Below are positions 8,635-17,781 of a stretch of 64,000 nucleotides of DNA, piece by piece; positions within the stretch are counted from its first letter, which is position 1, and each line of letters begins with the position of its first letter. The translations under genes and the position numbers were made by a program. Source of the stretch: Candidatus Hydrogenedentota bacterium (lineage in GTDB: Bacteria; Hydrogenedentota; Hydrogenedentia; Hydrogenedentales; SLHB01); NCBI GenBank assembly GCA_020848835.1, contig JADLHJ010000022.1:62001-126000 (forward strand), in the 5' to 3' direction. The notes under the pieces are model-generated. The model was not told the origin of the DNA. It ran no database searches and saw only the letters and a list, made by a program, of their open reading frames with translations.

Positions 8635-10062
8635 TTACGACAACATACTCAAAAGATCGTCGGCCACCTTTGGGAACAAAGGACTCGTCTTCGTATCTTC
8701 ATCGTAGCGGCCGGTAACGGTGTCGTAATGGCTCCAGCCGCGGAGGACACGCAGGCGGTTTGGGTTTGCGAGGGTGTGGTCGCGGATGAGTTTCATGCGA
8801 GGTTCAAAGGGGCGAAGAGGCAAGGTGCAGCCATTCACGGTTTGCGTCTTGTAGATTAGCTTTTCCTCTTTGCCGTCGAGCATGAGTTGGCTTTGCAGGG
8901 GCACGAAGCCATCGCTTAATAAGTACGTGCCGAGCGGTGCGTGGGAACCGTTTGTTTCGATCTGCGCCATGAGCACGCTCAACAAACGTAATGCGGTGTC
9001 GTATATCGCGCCCGTGTTGCCGCCACCGTAAGCTTGCTCCGCCTGGTCGCGCAATTCTTCCCAATTGTTTCCCGGCTCCAGGTATGCACCGTATAGGAAG
9101 AATTTGCTCATGTTAATATCGCCTCGCTCTTGCGGTGTGATCTCATTAATGCCGCCGCAAAAGTTTGGCAGTAGCGCTGCAGGCTCAAAACTATCGTCAT
9201 CAAAATCCGGCAACTCGCGCGCGTCGGTGCCGTTGCCGTCGCGGGCGGAAAGTGTGGCTGGCTGAAATCCTTGCAGCGGCATCCACACACGAAACTCACG
9301 CGTGGGGATTCCTCCAATGCCTTGCGCATCTAAATTTGCCCACCCCATGTCCATGTCGCTTTGGCGCGCGGTGGAGAGATAGTCGTTCAGAAGGAATGAT
9401 GCGAACGCGCCGCGCAGTGGTTGGCGGAAGATTTGGCGCTGGAGCGGTCCGAGTTGCGACAGCGTGTAGCGCACCCATTGTGGTGTCGCGCCGGGAGAGC
9501 CCATGTGCGGCGCGCTTAAGGTCACGACGCTGAGGCATCGTTCCGCCATGTCAGGAAAATTTGCGAGGAAGGCGCGCGCGGTAACGCCGCCCTGGCTGTG
9601 CGTGAGTATGCAGAATGGGCCTGCGGGAAAGAAGTAGGTCGCCCCATCGCTCCCTTCACTTCCTTCTTCTTGCGCGCCGAGGATGAAACGGTTGAGATAT
9701 GCGGCAAGGCTTTCTTCAAAACCCGGGTACGCGCTGCTGTAGCCTACCGCTGCGTTCACGCCATCGTTCGGCTGGAGGTATTTCCAAAGTTGAAACTGGT
9801 TGCGAAATGCCGCCGCTTCTTCGCTGTCCGATGCCCATGCCGTAAACGGCTCCCAGAAATCGGTGCTGAGTCCGTGAATGAGAATGAGTGGGATTGGACC
9901 GTCCACTTTGTCTGCCGCGGTGCGCGTGAGTTTCCAGTTGGCTTTCGCGGCGGGATCCTCGGAGAGTTCTTCAGGTTGGAACAGCGACTTATCGCTGAAA
10001 CCATCCGCCAGCGCGGACCCCGCAATTAACGCGAGCGTTACAAGTCCCACTAGCCTGCGCAT
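8635..10062 (-). CDS. Secreted lipase/esterase-like alpha/beta hydrolase
   Basis: A 475-residue exported hydrolase. The start at 10062 is preferred over the upstream ATG because GAGGAG precedes it and a signal peptide begins there (MRRLVGLVTLALIAGSALAD). An oxyanion-hole type motif (LILIHGLSTDFWEPF) and the nucleophile elbow THSQGG (GxSxG class) are visible, and a late Asp/His pair is plausible (the HYDTVTG region near the end). Length exceeds simple lipases, with insertions between the elbow and C-terminus. Substrate unknown: lipid or ester in the periplasm or outside the cell. Convergent with the sigma fusion gene (5 bp gap). Confidence 0.82.
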   Translation of the reverse strand: MRRLVGLVTLALIAGSALADGFSDKSLFQPEELSEDPAAKANWKLTRTAADKVDGPIPLILIHGLSTDFWEPFTAWASDSEEAAAFRNQFQLWKYLQPNDGVNAAVGYSSAYPGFEESLAAYLNRFILGAQEEGSEGSDGATYFFPAGPFCILTHSQGGVTARAFLANFPDMAERCLSVVTLSAPHMGSPGATPQWVRYTLSQLGPLQRQIFRQPLRGAFASFLLNDYLSTARQSDMDMGWANLDAQGIGGIPTREFRVWMPLQGFQPATLSARDGNGTDARELPDFDDDSFEPAALLPNFCGGINEITPQERGDINMSKFFLYGAYLEPGNNWEELRDQAEQAYGGGNTGAIYDTALRLLSVLMAQIETNGSHAPLGTYLLSDGFVPLQSQLMLDGKEEKLIYKTQTVNGCTLPLRPFEPRMKLIRDHTLANPNRLRVLRGWSHYDTVTGRYDEDTKTSPLFPKVADDLLSMLS

Positions 10063-10166
10063 CTCGATTGCTCTCCTCGTGCAGCCAACTATCCGCGGAA
10101 AGGATAACATAGACGCGGGCCGCGCTCGCGCTGGTGTATACTCGGATTATCCAGAGGAGTTCATCG

Positions 10167-11159
10167 ATGACTTTAATTTTTACACGCCTGAGTTGTGTCG
10201 TGCTGACCGCGCTGGGCGCGGTATTCGCAAATGCCAACGAAATTGCCGAACTCGCCAAAGGTGCGCCGCCGATACCTGCCGGTTTTACTGACATGAAAGA
10301 GGTTGAGAAGGCGCTGTTCTCGGGTAAGGTAAAACTGATCAAACCGCCTGCGGAACCGCCTAACACGATAACCGTAACGAAGGATATCGAGTACGGAAAA
10401 GGTGGTGACACACCCCTCCTGCTTGATCTCTACGCGCCGAAGGAAATCGCGAAGCCCGTGCCGGCGCTGGTGTTTATTCACGGTGGCGGTTGGGAAGGCG
10501 GTGACAAAAAGGACTACGTCGTATACAACATCGACTACGCCGTGAAGGGATATGTCACCGTGTCGATCAACTACCGACTCAGCAAAGAGGCAAAATTTCC
10601 CGCAGCCGTCGAGGACTGCAAGTGTGCGATACGCTGGGTTCGCGCGAACGCGGCGAAGTATGGAATCGATCCTGAAAAGATCGGAGTGATTGGCGGGTCT
10701 GCGGGCGGGCACCTTTCGTTGATGGGTGGTTTTTCGGACCATCCCAGCCTGGAAGGAACGGGCGGCAACAACGATCAGAGCAGTCGCGTGCAGGCCGTCG
10801 TGAATTTTTACGGCGTGCCGGACCTGACGGGTGACCTTGCGCGGGATGCGCGCGAGACGAATAATTTCATTGGTAAAAAACAGGACGAAGATTTCGCGGC
10901 ATATGCAAAGGCGTCGCCGGTGGTACACTTGGACAAGAGCGATCCGCCGACCTTGTCGTTTCACGGGACAATAGACAATCTAATTCCGTATCGCGAAACG
11001 GAGCGACTACACGCGAACCTGGATGCGCTCGGCGTTCCGAATGCCTATGAGATTATCGAAGGCTGGCCGCACACGATGGACGCTGCCGCGGAAATCAATG
11101 CGCATTGTCAGTATGTGATCGATCGGTTTTTGGAGAAGTATTTGGCGTTGCCGAAGTGA
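10167..11159 (+). CDS. Secreted esterase of the BD-FAE/hormone-sensitive-lipase-like alpha/beta hydrolase type
   Basis: A 330-residue hydrolase with an N-terminal signal peptide (ends near FANA). ATG 10167 has AGAGGAG seven bases upstream. The HGGGW oxyanion motif and the GGSAGGH nucleophile elbow are clear, and the late region has ..GTIDNLIPYRETERLH.. (Asp) and WPHTMD (His), completing a Ser-Asp-His triad. Family members deacylate carbohydrates or small esters. It is divergent from the lipase gene at 8635; the two share an intergenic region of 104 bp with a TATACT hexamer at 10137-10142. Together with the sulfatases at 26551 and 28115 it fits polysaccharide degradation, but that link is inferred. 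Confidence 0.88.
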   Translation: MTLIFTRLSCVVLTALGAVFANANEIAELAKGAPPIPAGFTDMKEVEKALFSGKVKLIKPPAEPPNTITVTKDIEYGKGGDTPLLLDLYAPKEIAKPVPALVFIHGGGWEGGDKKDYVVYNIDYAVKGYVTVSINYRLSKEAKFPAAVEDCKCAIRWVRANAAKYGIDPEKIGVIGGSAGGHLSLMGGFSDHPSLEGTGGNNDQSSRVQAVVNFYGVPDLTGDLARDARETNNFIGKKQDEDFAAYAKASPVVHLDKSDPPTLSFHGTIDNLIPYRETERLHANLDALGVPNAYEIIEGWPHTMDAAAEINAHCQYVIDRFLEKYLALPK

Positions 11160-11194
11160 CAAGCCGAAGATCAAAGCAGAGCTTTTCAAGAGTG

Positions 11195-11220
11195 CGTTCC
11201 CAAGCCGGAGCTTGGGAACG
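11195..11220. repeat. Perfect 11-bp palindrome between convergent genes
   Basis: CGTTCCCAAGC (11195-11205) and its exact inverse GCTTGGGAACG (11210-11220) flank a CGGA loop. It lies between the convergent genes ending at 11159 and 11244. There is no U-run, so it is more likely a REP-type element or a factor-assisted bidirectional terminator than an intrinsic terminator. Confidence 0.75.
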
Positions 11221-11243
11221 AGTGCCTTGGTTCGGCTCTAAAC

Positions 11244-12341
11244 CTACACTTCGCCGAGGATGCCGCCGCGCATTTGTGCCAGCGTGATGCCTTGCATCAT
11301 GAGGTTGAGTTGCGCGGGGTTGTCGGACACTTCGTTTGCAACTTCCAGCGTAATCAACCTCGCCTTTATTAGCGCGTATAGGCTGTCGTTAAAAGACTGG
11401 CTGCCGTCTTCTCGGCCTTGCTGAATTGCGGTGGGGATTTTGTCGAGCCGGTTTTCCTTGATGAGTTTCTGCACGCCGGGGCTTACGTACAAGACTTCGC
11501 ACGCGGGCACGCGTCCAGTGCCGCTTGCGCGCGGCAAGAGGCGTTGGCACACAATCGCTTTCAAATTCATCGACAATTGCGAGCGCACCTGATCCTGCTG
11601 GTTCGTTGGAAATAGATCGACGATGCGATCCACGGTCTGCATCGCGTTCGTCGTGTGCAGCGTGGTGAATACGAGGTGGCCGGTTTCGGTTGCACTGATT
11701 GCCGCCTGAAACGTATCGAGATCGCGCATTTCGCCAACGAGGATTACATCCGGGTCTTGGCGCATGACTGCGCGTAATGCGGAAGAAAAACTGGACGTAT
11801 CGATATTGATCTCGCGCTGGTTCACCACGCCCTGCTTGTCGCGGTGCGTGTACTCGATGGGGTCTTCGATGGTAACGATGTGGCACTTGCGGCGTTCGTT
11901 GATGTAATCGATGATCGAAGCGAGTGAAGTGGATTTGCCGCTACCGGTTGTGCCGGTTATCAATACAAGTCCGCGCTGCAACCGTGTAAGCCGTTCTATC
12001 GCGGGCGGCAGGTGTAACTCTTCAAAATTCGGGATTACACTTTTTATCCTTCGCATCACCATCGAGTTTGTGCCGCGTTGGTGGAAGATGTTTACGCGGA
12101 AACGCCCGAGGCGCGGATGGGAATAGGCGAGGTCTACTTCACCATGTTCTTCAAGATGTTCCTTCTGCTTTGCATTCAGGAGTTCATCGATAATCGATTG
12201 CACTTCCGCGACGCTAATATCGCGCTTGCGCGGCACAAGTTCGCCGTCCACCCGAAAATAGGGCGGGCCACCTGACTTGATATGGACGTCGGAGGCGTCC
12301 TTGTCGATGGCCCGCTGAAGTAACTGCTCGATCAAACTCAC
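11244..12341 (-). CDS. pilT: Type IV pilus retraction ATPase PilT
   Basis: A 365-residue hexameric ATPase that depolymerises type IV pili at the inner membrane. It shows the usual order: N-terminal PAS-like domain (ASDVHIKSGGPPYFRVDGEL), Walker A GTTGSGKS (130-137), Asp box, Walker B (VILVGEMRD) and His box (HLVFTTLHTTNA). Length matches PilT. The GTG start overlaps the ftsZ stop, so it is translationally coupled to the division gene. That neighbour is unusual, since pilT is normally beside pilU or pil genes. A prepilin-like gene is at 47463. PilU remains possible, but the sequence reads as PilT. Confidence 0.94.
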   Translation of the reverse strand: MSLIEQLLQRAIDKDASDVHIKSGGPPYFRVDGELVPRKRDISVAEVQSIIDELLNAKQKEHLEEHGEVDLAYSHPRLGRFRVNIFHQRGTNSMVMRRIKSVIPNFEELHLPPAIERLTRLQRGLVLITGTTGSGKSTSLASIIDYINERRKCHIVTIEDPIEYTHRDKQGVVNQREINIDTSSFSSALRAVMRQDPDVILVGEMRDLDTFQAAISATETGHLVFTTLHTTNAMQTVDRIVDLFPTNQQDQVRSQLSMNLKAIVCQRLLPRASGTGRVPACEVLYVSPGVQKLIKENRLDKIPTAIQQGREDGSQSFNDSLYALIKARLITLEVANEVSDNPAQLNLMMQGITLAQMRGGILGEV

Positions 12342-13582
12342 GTTCTGCGAATCCTCTTGCGCATGAAGGCCGGGATACCCATATCTTCTTCCGGTTCGCG
12401 CGGCGTAAACGGTAGCACGCTTTCAGGCAGCCGTTCCTCTTCGTGGTGCGTGATCGGTTCCTCGAAGTGGAACTGCTCCTGCTGCGCGACGAGCGGCTTC
12501 GGCGGCGCCATACGCACGACCGGTTCTTCCACAATCGGCAGGCGCGGCGGCTCCAGCGTTTCGTCTACTTCAAATGTTAGCGATACCGCATTATCGTACT
12601 GCTGCGGGCGCGGCTGCATGGCTTCGTAAGGGAAGCCCGCGGCGATGACCGTCACCTGAATATCCGGGCGCGGCTCGTCTTCAATGATAGCGCCGAAAAT
12701 TATGTTCGCGTTCGGGTGCGCGGCCTTCTGCACCGTGGTAACGGCTTCATGCACTTCGCGCATGCCCATATCGCTGCCACCCTTGATGTTCACTATAACA
12801 CCGATAGCCCCGTCGATGCTCGACTTTTCCAGGAGCGGACAAACTATCGCTTCCTGCGCGGCGCGCACGGCGCGTTTGTCGTCTTCCGCCGAACCGATTC
12901 CCATGAGGGCGCGGCCGCTGTTCGACATGATTGTGCGCACATCAGCGAAGTCAAGGTTGATGAGGCCGGTCATGGTGATCAGTTCGGAAATAGCGCGCAC
13001 GCCGTTGTGCAGCACTTCGTCGGCGAGACGGAACGCGTTGAGGAAAGAGATGTTTTCGTGGCACAGCAGCGAGAGGCGATCGTTCGGCACGACAATCAGC
13101 GCGTCTACGTGTGGCTCGAGCGCGCTCAAACCTTTCATTGCATTGTCATAGCGGGCGCGGCCTTCAAACTGGAACGGCAGCGTAACAATCGCAACAGTAA
13201 GCGCGCCGGTTTCCTTCGCGACTTCCGCTACGATGGGCGTCGCGCCCGTGCCGGTGCCACCGCCCATGCCCGCGGTGAGGAAGATCATGTCCGCGCCGCG
13301 CAGCACGTCGTGGATGCGTTCGCGATCTTCGAGCGCGGCCTGTTGGCCCATTTCCGGTTTTGCGCCCGCGCCCAATCCGATGTCGCCGATTTGCAGGCGC
13401 GTTCCTGCGGGGGAATGTTTCAACGCCTGCGCGTCGGTGTTGATGGTGATGAACTCGACCTCCTTCAGGCCTGCTTCAATCATGCGTCCAACCGCATTTC
13501 CACCACCGCCGCCGATTCCGCAAACTTTAATTACCGCTTGCTGATCGAAGGTCCGTAACTCATCCGTGATTCCGATTGGCAT
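12338..13582 (-). CDS. ftsZ: Cell division GTPase FtsZ
   Basis: The 414-residue tubulin homologue that forms the division ring. Diagnostic parts: N-terminal Rossmann glycines (CGIGGGGGNAVGRM), the tubulin signature GGGTGTG (107-113), the T7 loop with catalytic Asp residues (NLDFADVRTIM), and a variable acidic/Pro linker ending in a conserved C-terminal peptide (GIPAFMRKRIRRT). That peptide is the docking site for membrane tethers such as FtsA or ZipA. It lies 61 bp downstream of ftsQ with no ftsA between them, and its end overlaps pilT. Confidence 0.98.
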   Translation of the reverse strand: MPIGITDELRTFDQQAVIKVCGIGGGGGNAVGRMIEAGLKEVEFITINTDAQALKHSPAGTRLQIGDIGLGAGAKPEMGQQAALEDRERIHDVLRGADMIFLTAGMGGGTGTGATPIVAEVAKETGALTVAIVTLPFQFEGRARYDNAMKGLSALEPHVDALIVVPNDRLSLLCHENISFLNAFRLADEVLHNGVRAISELITMTGLINLDFADVRTIMSNSGRALMGIGSAEDDKRAVRAAQEAIVCPLLEKSSIDGAIGVIVNIKGGSDMGMREVHEAVTTVQKAAHPNANIIFGAIIEDEPRPDIQVTVIAAGFPYEAMQPRPQQYDNAVSLTFEVDETLEPPRLPIVEEPVVRMAPPKPLVAQQEQFHFEEPITHHEEERLPESVLPFTPREPEEDMGIPAFMRKRIRRT

Positions 13583-13643
13583 GACTATCTCTCCCCACTA
13601 TTTGCCGTCACGCACTGCATGACGCTGTGCCGCTGAAACTTCC

Positions 13644-14435
13644 CTATTTGCATGCAACATCCTGCCCAAAACGCAGGTCCAGGTATTCCGTACACGGCAA
13701 GTCTTTGCCGCGTTGTTTCCATAACAGGTCGAGATTGCGCGCTTGTCGCGCGACATCGTCTCGCCCCCAACGTATCTCGTAGGGCAACTCGTCGCAGTAC
13801 ATGCGAATCTCGTTGATCCCCGCGGCTGCAATTTCGGACACGGTTACCTCGCGTGACATTGACGTCTCCGAAAACGCGTCCCAGATCTGCAGCGCGACGC
13901 GCAACGGCGCCTGCGCCAGTTGCATGCCCGGTTCGACGGCGCCGACGTCGGCGATCTGCGAAATCAGTGGACCCGTATTGGGTTCACCGTTCGACATGCG
14001 CCGCAAGACGTTGAGATCTGCATCAATCTCGTAGGCGTGGTTGTGCGCAAGCAAGGTCGCCACGGGATAGCGCTCATCAATTGCGATCCGCACGAGATCG
14101 GGAAAGGTTCGCGTTACTGTGCACTGCGCGATGTACGGATTGGCTTCGATTTTCGACTTAATAACGGACGGCCTCACGAACAAAATGTTGTCTTCATTGG
14201 ATACGCCGGACAGCGCGGCGATATCGTCCGGCTTCAACAGTTCCGCGCCGTCGATTTGAATGGTCTTCACACGGAAATAGTCGGATTGGTCGGCGTACTG
14301 GTAGAAGGCAAACGCGGCGCTGCTCAGCGACCCTAGCATGAATACTGTGACGAAGGCCGTGCGCACACCGCCGCGCCCCGTCTCGCGGCGCGCGATACGC
14401 TGGTCTTTGATTCGCAATGCTGCGGCGCGCGGCAT
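13644..14435 (-). CDS. ftsQ: Cell division protein FtsQ/DivIB
   Basis: A 263-residue bitopic membrane protein: short cytoplasmic basic N-terminus, one transmembrane segment (about 25-48), then a POTRA domain starting YFRVKTIQIDGAELLKPDDIAALSG and a FtsQ/DivIB domain (PDLVRIAIDERYPVATL). It bridges the FtsBL complex and the septal synthase. The start codon shares a base with the murC stop (TGATG), the classic dcw-cluster arrangement. Sequence conservation of FtsQ is always weak, so position supports the call as much as motif. Confidence 0.9.
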   Translation of the reverse strand: MPRAAALRIKDQRIARRETGRGGVRTAFVTVFMLGSLSSAAFAFYQYADQSDYFRVKTIQIDGAELLKPDDIAALSGVSNEDNILFVRPSVIKSKIEANPYIAQCTVTRTFPDLVRIAIDERYPVATLLAHNHAYEIDADLNVLRRMSNGEPNTGPLISQIADVGAVEPGMQLAQAPLRVALQIWDAFSETSMSREVTVSEIAAAGINEIRMYCDELPYEIRWGRDDVARQARNLDLLWKQRGKDLPCTEYLDLRFGQDVACK

Positions 14436-15868
14436 CAGTGTTTCCTCAACTCGTCGATGAGCGGCGCGCAGACTTTGTTGATATTGCCGGCACCGAGCAC
14501 AAGCACGACATCGCCTTCTTGTAACGTTGGAGCAAGGTACGCAGGGACGGCGTTCATATCGTTGGAGAGTTCGACTTGCGTTGCGCCGTTACGGCGCGCT
14601 TCGTCGACGATAAGGCCTGAATCCACGCCGGGCATCGGTTCTTCGCGAGACGCATAGATCGGCGTGACGATGGCGCGATCGAATTTCGACAATACCGCTG
14701 CGAATTCGCTGGAGAAGAATTTCGTGCGGCTGAACAGGTGCGGTTGAAAGACGGCGATCACGCGCCTCGGCTCGACCCAACGTACCGCCTCAAGCGTGCT
14801 GGCGATTTCCGTGGGGTGGTGCGCGTAATCCTCTACGATGGTGATGCCTTTGTGTTCACCGCACACCTGCAAGCGGCGCTGCACGCCGTCGTAGAGTTTC
14901 AGGCCATCGGAAATCTGTCCGAACTTCATGCCAAGGCAAAGCCCAACCGTGCAGGCCGCAAGCGCATTGCGCACGTTGTGTTCGCCGATCGCATTGACAG
15001 TCAGCGCACCTAGCCGCCCCTTTACTTGCAGGCGGGAATCGTCGCTGTGAACTTCTACGCGCGTGCGTAAATTCGCCAATTGCGCGGCTTTGGATTTCGA
15101 TTTGTCGGGCACGACGATGGTCGCGTTGCTACCGCGTACGCCCGCGCCTTCGCTCGTGCCGTAGGTCACGCAGACGCTATCGATTGCTTTGTAAAAGGCG
15201 CGCGTGTTCGCGTCGTCCCAGCACACAATCGAGAAGCCGTAGAACGGCACCATGTTGCAGAACTGTGTGAAGGCGCGCTGGATCTTGTCGAGCGTGCCGT
15301 AGTATTCGAGATGTTCGGCATCGACGCTTGTCACGACGCTAATCGTGGGATGCAAGCGCAGAAACGAACCATCGTGTTCGTCTGCTTCCGCGACGAGATA
15401 ATCGCCTGTCCCCCACCGCGCGTTGGTGCCACTGCGATGCAGGATGCCGCCGACGATCGTTGTCGCGCCAATGTTCGCGTGGTCGAGGATTGCGCTGATC
15501 ATGGAGGTGGTTGTGGTCTTGCCGTGGGTGCCGCCGACGGCCACCGCGTTCGGCTTGAGACGCATGAGATCGGCGAGCAATTCACTCCGCTGAATTACAG
15601 GTGTGCCACGTTCGCGCGCAGCGACGACTTCGGGGTTGTCATTCTTTACCGCAGCGGAGATCACAAGGATCGCGGCATCATCGATTTGGGAGGCCTCGTG
15701 ACCTTCCTTAAATATAAGGCCGTATTCTTGGAGGCGTTCGGTGATCTCGCTGGCCTGCAGATCGGAACCGGAGACGTCGTAGCCGAGATTGAGCAAAATC
15801 TCGGCGAGGCCGCTCATACCGATGCCGCCGACGCCCACGAAATGGACTTTTCGCTTGAGACCCGTCAC
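14435..15868 (-). CDS. murC: UDP-N-acetylmuramate--L-alanine ligase MurC
   Basis: A 477-residue cytoplasmic Mur ligase adding L-Ala to UDP-MurNAc. Features: N-terminal UDP-binding Rossmann segment (VHFVGVGGIGMSGLAEIL), ATP-binding P-loop GGTHGKTTT (112-120), central-domain motif (EADEHDGSFL) and C-terminal ligase part (VEDYAHHPTEI, VFQPHLFSRT). The start is GTG with GGGGTGG upstream. It heads the murC-ftsQ-ftsZ-pilT transcription unit. The presence of MurC indicates a peptidoglycan wall, relevant because some PVC bacteria have reduced walls. A TATACT hexamer on the minus strand lies in the leader near 15906-15911. Confidence 0.97.
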   Translation of the reverse strand: MTGLKRKVHFVGVGGIGMSGLAEILLNLGYDVSGSDLQASEITERLQEYGLIFKEGHEASQIDDAAILVISAAVKNDNPEVVAARERGTPVIQRSELLADLMRLKPNAVAVGGTHGKTTTTSMISAILDHANIGATTIVGGILHRSGTNARWGTGDYLVAEADEHDGSFLRLHPTISVVTSVDAEHLEYYGTLDKIQRAFTQFCNMVPFYGFSIVCWDDANTRAFYKAIDSVCVTYGTSEGAGVRGSNATIVVPDKSKSKAAQLANLRTRVEVHSDDSRLQVKGRLGALTVNAIGEHNVRNALAACTVGLCLGMKFGQISDGLKLYDGVQRRLQVCGEHKGITIVEDYAHHPTEIASTLEAVRWVEPRRVIAVFQPHLFSRTKFFSSEFAAVLSKFDRAIVTPIYASREEPMPGVDSGLIVDEARRNGATQVELSNDMNAVPAYLAPTLQEGDVVLVLGAGNINKVCAPLIDELRKH

Positions 15869-16096
15869 GAACTACCACCCCTACAATATCTAGTAGACTT
15901 GACAAGTATACACAAAGACGAGCAACAAGGGAAGGGATTTTTTCAAACAGATATACCATATTTTGTGTGGGTAACCGGTTTACCTTGTGCCACTTATACG
16001 GAATGAGACCAAAGCCCGCGAAAAGCCAGTAAGGTATAGGTGGATCTGCACTTATAGCCATATTGTCAATAATAAATTTCATTCAAGATTTGCTAA

Positions 16097-16125
16097 TTGT
16101 TTGTTTGCGTGCCTCCTGTTATGAT
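16097..16125 (+). promoter_or_regulatory. Sigma-70-like promoter for the gene at 16182
   Basis: TTGTTT (16097-16102), a 17-bp spacer and TATGAT (16120-16125) lie in the 313-bp divergent gap between murC and the nitronate-monooxygenase-like gene. Predicted transcription start about 16132. The rest of this gap is AT-richer than its surroundings and holds no other gene. Confidence 0.5.
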
Positions 16126-16181
16126 CGGAAGGTCGGAGTCGGGGGACTCCGTAGCAACCACCCGGTTGCATGGGGGACAGA

Positions 16182-17624
16182 ATGACCGCATCTACCCGCG
16201 ATTGGCCCATCATCATTCAGGGCGGCATGGGTGCCGCTGTGTCCAACTGGCGATTGGCGCGTGCCGTTTCCAGTTTCGGGCAACTCGGCGTCGTGTCTGG
16301 CACCGCTATCGATCTGGTACTCGCGCGGCGCTTGCAGTGCGGCGATCCTGGCGGACACATTCGTCGCGCGCTCGAAGCGTTTCCCTACTATGAAACCGCC
16401 GAGCGAATTCTGAATACCTATTTCGTACAAGGCGGAAAAGAAGTCGATAAACCTTACCGCAATGTGCCGATGCACACTTACGAGGGCTCGCGACGTGCGC
16501 AGGAACTTGCGGTCGCGGCAAACTTCGTTGAAGTGTTCCTCGCGCGGGAGGGCCACGACAATCCTGTGGGCATCAATTTTCTGGAGAAGATACAACTCCC
16601 CCATTTGCCGTCCATCTACGGCGCGATGCTCGCAGGCGTCGATTTTGTGATCATGGGCGCAGGTATTCCCGTGGATATTCCGGGCGTGTTGGATGCCTAC
16701 GTCGATCACAGCGTCGCATCGTACCCGTTGCGCGTCGCGGGCGCGCTGCATGGTGAATCGTATCGTATGACCTTTGATCCGCGCGCGCTATTTAATGGGC
16801 ATTTCGCGGAATTGAAACGACCATTCTTTCTACCGATCATCGCATCGGAAACGCTGGCCATAATGTTGTCGCGCAAGGCAAATGGACGTATCGATGGATT
16901 CGTCATCGAAGGGCCGACCGCGGGAGGCCATAATGCGCCGCCACGCGGTGCGCTGAAATTGACGGAAGATGGTCAGCCGATCTACGGCGAGCGCGATGTA
17001 GTAAATTTGGACGCGATACGGAAGTTGGGCTTACCGTTCTGGCTCGCGGGATCCTATGGCAACCCTGGCAAGTTGCAGGAAGCATTTGACCTTGGCGCGG
17101 CCGGCATTCAGGTGGGGACTGCCTTTGCGCTATCGACCGACTCCGGGCTTGCGCCCGATCTGCGACGCGCGCTTGTAATGAAAGCAATTAGGGGCGGTGC
17201 GCACGTGCATACCGACCCTAGCGCTTCCCCTACAGGTTTTCCCTTTAAGGTTGCGTGTTTGCACAACACTCTTTCCGAAGAGGAGGACTATGCACAGCGG
17301 GAGCGCTTGTGCGATCTGGGGTATCTTCGGGAGCCCTATCGAAAACAAGATGGGAAGATAGGGTTTCGTTGTCCGGGAGAACCCGTCGCGGAATTCGTGA
17401 AGAAAGGCGGCAATCCTGAAGATGCGGAAGGCCGCAAATGTCTCTGCAACGGACTGTCGGCAAACATTGGTTTGGGACAGATCCGTGAGAATGGCTACAC
17501 CGAACAGCCCTTAGTCACCTTGGGCGATGACCTCGCGAACATAGCCCAGTTCTGTAACGGCGACTCACCCGATTATTCGGCAGTAGACGTGCTCGAAAAA
17601 CTCCTCTGCACCGTCACTTACTGA
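16182..17624 (+). CDS. Nitronate monooxygenase/2-nitropropane-dioxygenase-like FMN protein
   Basis: A 480-residue TIM-barrel flavoprotein candidate. The N-terminus (PIIIQGGMGAAVSNWRLARAVSSFGQLGVVSGTAID) is the FMN-barrel opening of the NMO/FabK group; later GFVIEGPTAGGHNAPP carries the conserved Gly/His segment, and AAGIQVGTAFALSTDSG the phosphate-binding region. A Cys-containing C-terminal extension of about 100 residues (CPGE, CLCNG) makes it longer than classical NMOs (about 350). ATG 16182 is preferred because GGGGGA precedes it; an ATG at 16170 is possible. The reaction could be nitronate oxidation or an enoyl-reductase-type step. Confidence 0.8.
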   Translation: MTASTRDWPIIIQGGMGAAVSNWRLARAVSSFGQLGVVSGTAIDLVLARRLQCGDPGGHIRRALEAFPYYETAERILNTYFVQGGKEVDKPYRNVPMHTYEGSRRAQELAVAANFVEVFLAREGHDNPVGINFLEKIQLPHLPSIYGAMLAGVDFVIMGAGIPVDIPGVLDAYVDHSVASYPLRVAGALHGESYRMTFDPRALFNGHFAELKRPFFLPIIASETLAIMLSRKANGRIDGFVIEGPTAGGHNAPPRGALKLTEDGQPIYGERDVVNLDAIRKLGLPFWLAGSYGNPGKLQEAFDLGAAGIQVGTAFALSTDSGLAPDLRRALVMKAIRGGAHVHTDPSASPTGFPFKVACLHNTLSEEEDYAQRERLCDLGYLREPYRKQDGKIGFRCPGEPVAEFVKKGGNPEDAEGRKCLCNGLSANIGLGQIRENGYTEQPLVTLGDDLANIAQFCNGDSPDYSAVDVLEKLLCTVTY

Positions 17625-17693
17625 ACTTCGTCATTGCCAGTTTGTAGTTCCGCGTTTACGCGGTCCTACCTACACGCGCCGGGCTTGCCATTT

Positions 17694-17759
17694 TCGACAC
17701 GCCGCCCGGTCTTTCACTATAGTCTAGCTGCAAGGTGCTGCGGGTTGATCCGATCAACC
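17694..17759 (+). promoter_or_regulatory. Promoter and downstream palindromic operator of the crotonase gene
   Basis: TCGACA (17694-17699), an 18-bp spacer and TATAGT (17718-17723) form a good promoter. About 20 bp past the predicted start is the perfect inverted repeat GGTTGATC-c-GATCAACC (17743-17759), ending just upstream of the GAGGAGG ribosome site. It could be a repressor site or an RNA hairpin in the leader. A small hairpin CCGCG-TTTA-CGCGG lies upstream at 17650-17663. Confidence 0.5.
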
Positions 17760-17781
17760 TACTAATCGAAGAGGAGGTCCC

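Noticed and set aside
12716..13558. Long plus-strand frame antisense to ftsZ
   Set aside because: Shadow of the ftsZ coding sequence; its product is His/Arg/Ala/Val-rich with no domain, while ftsZ is unambiguous.
15080..16006. Long plus-strand frame antisense to murC
   Set aside because: Mirrors the murC codon pattern; no ribosome site and no recognisable protein.
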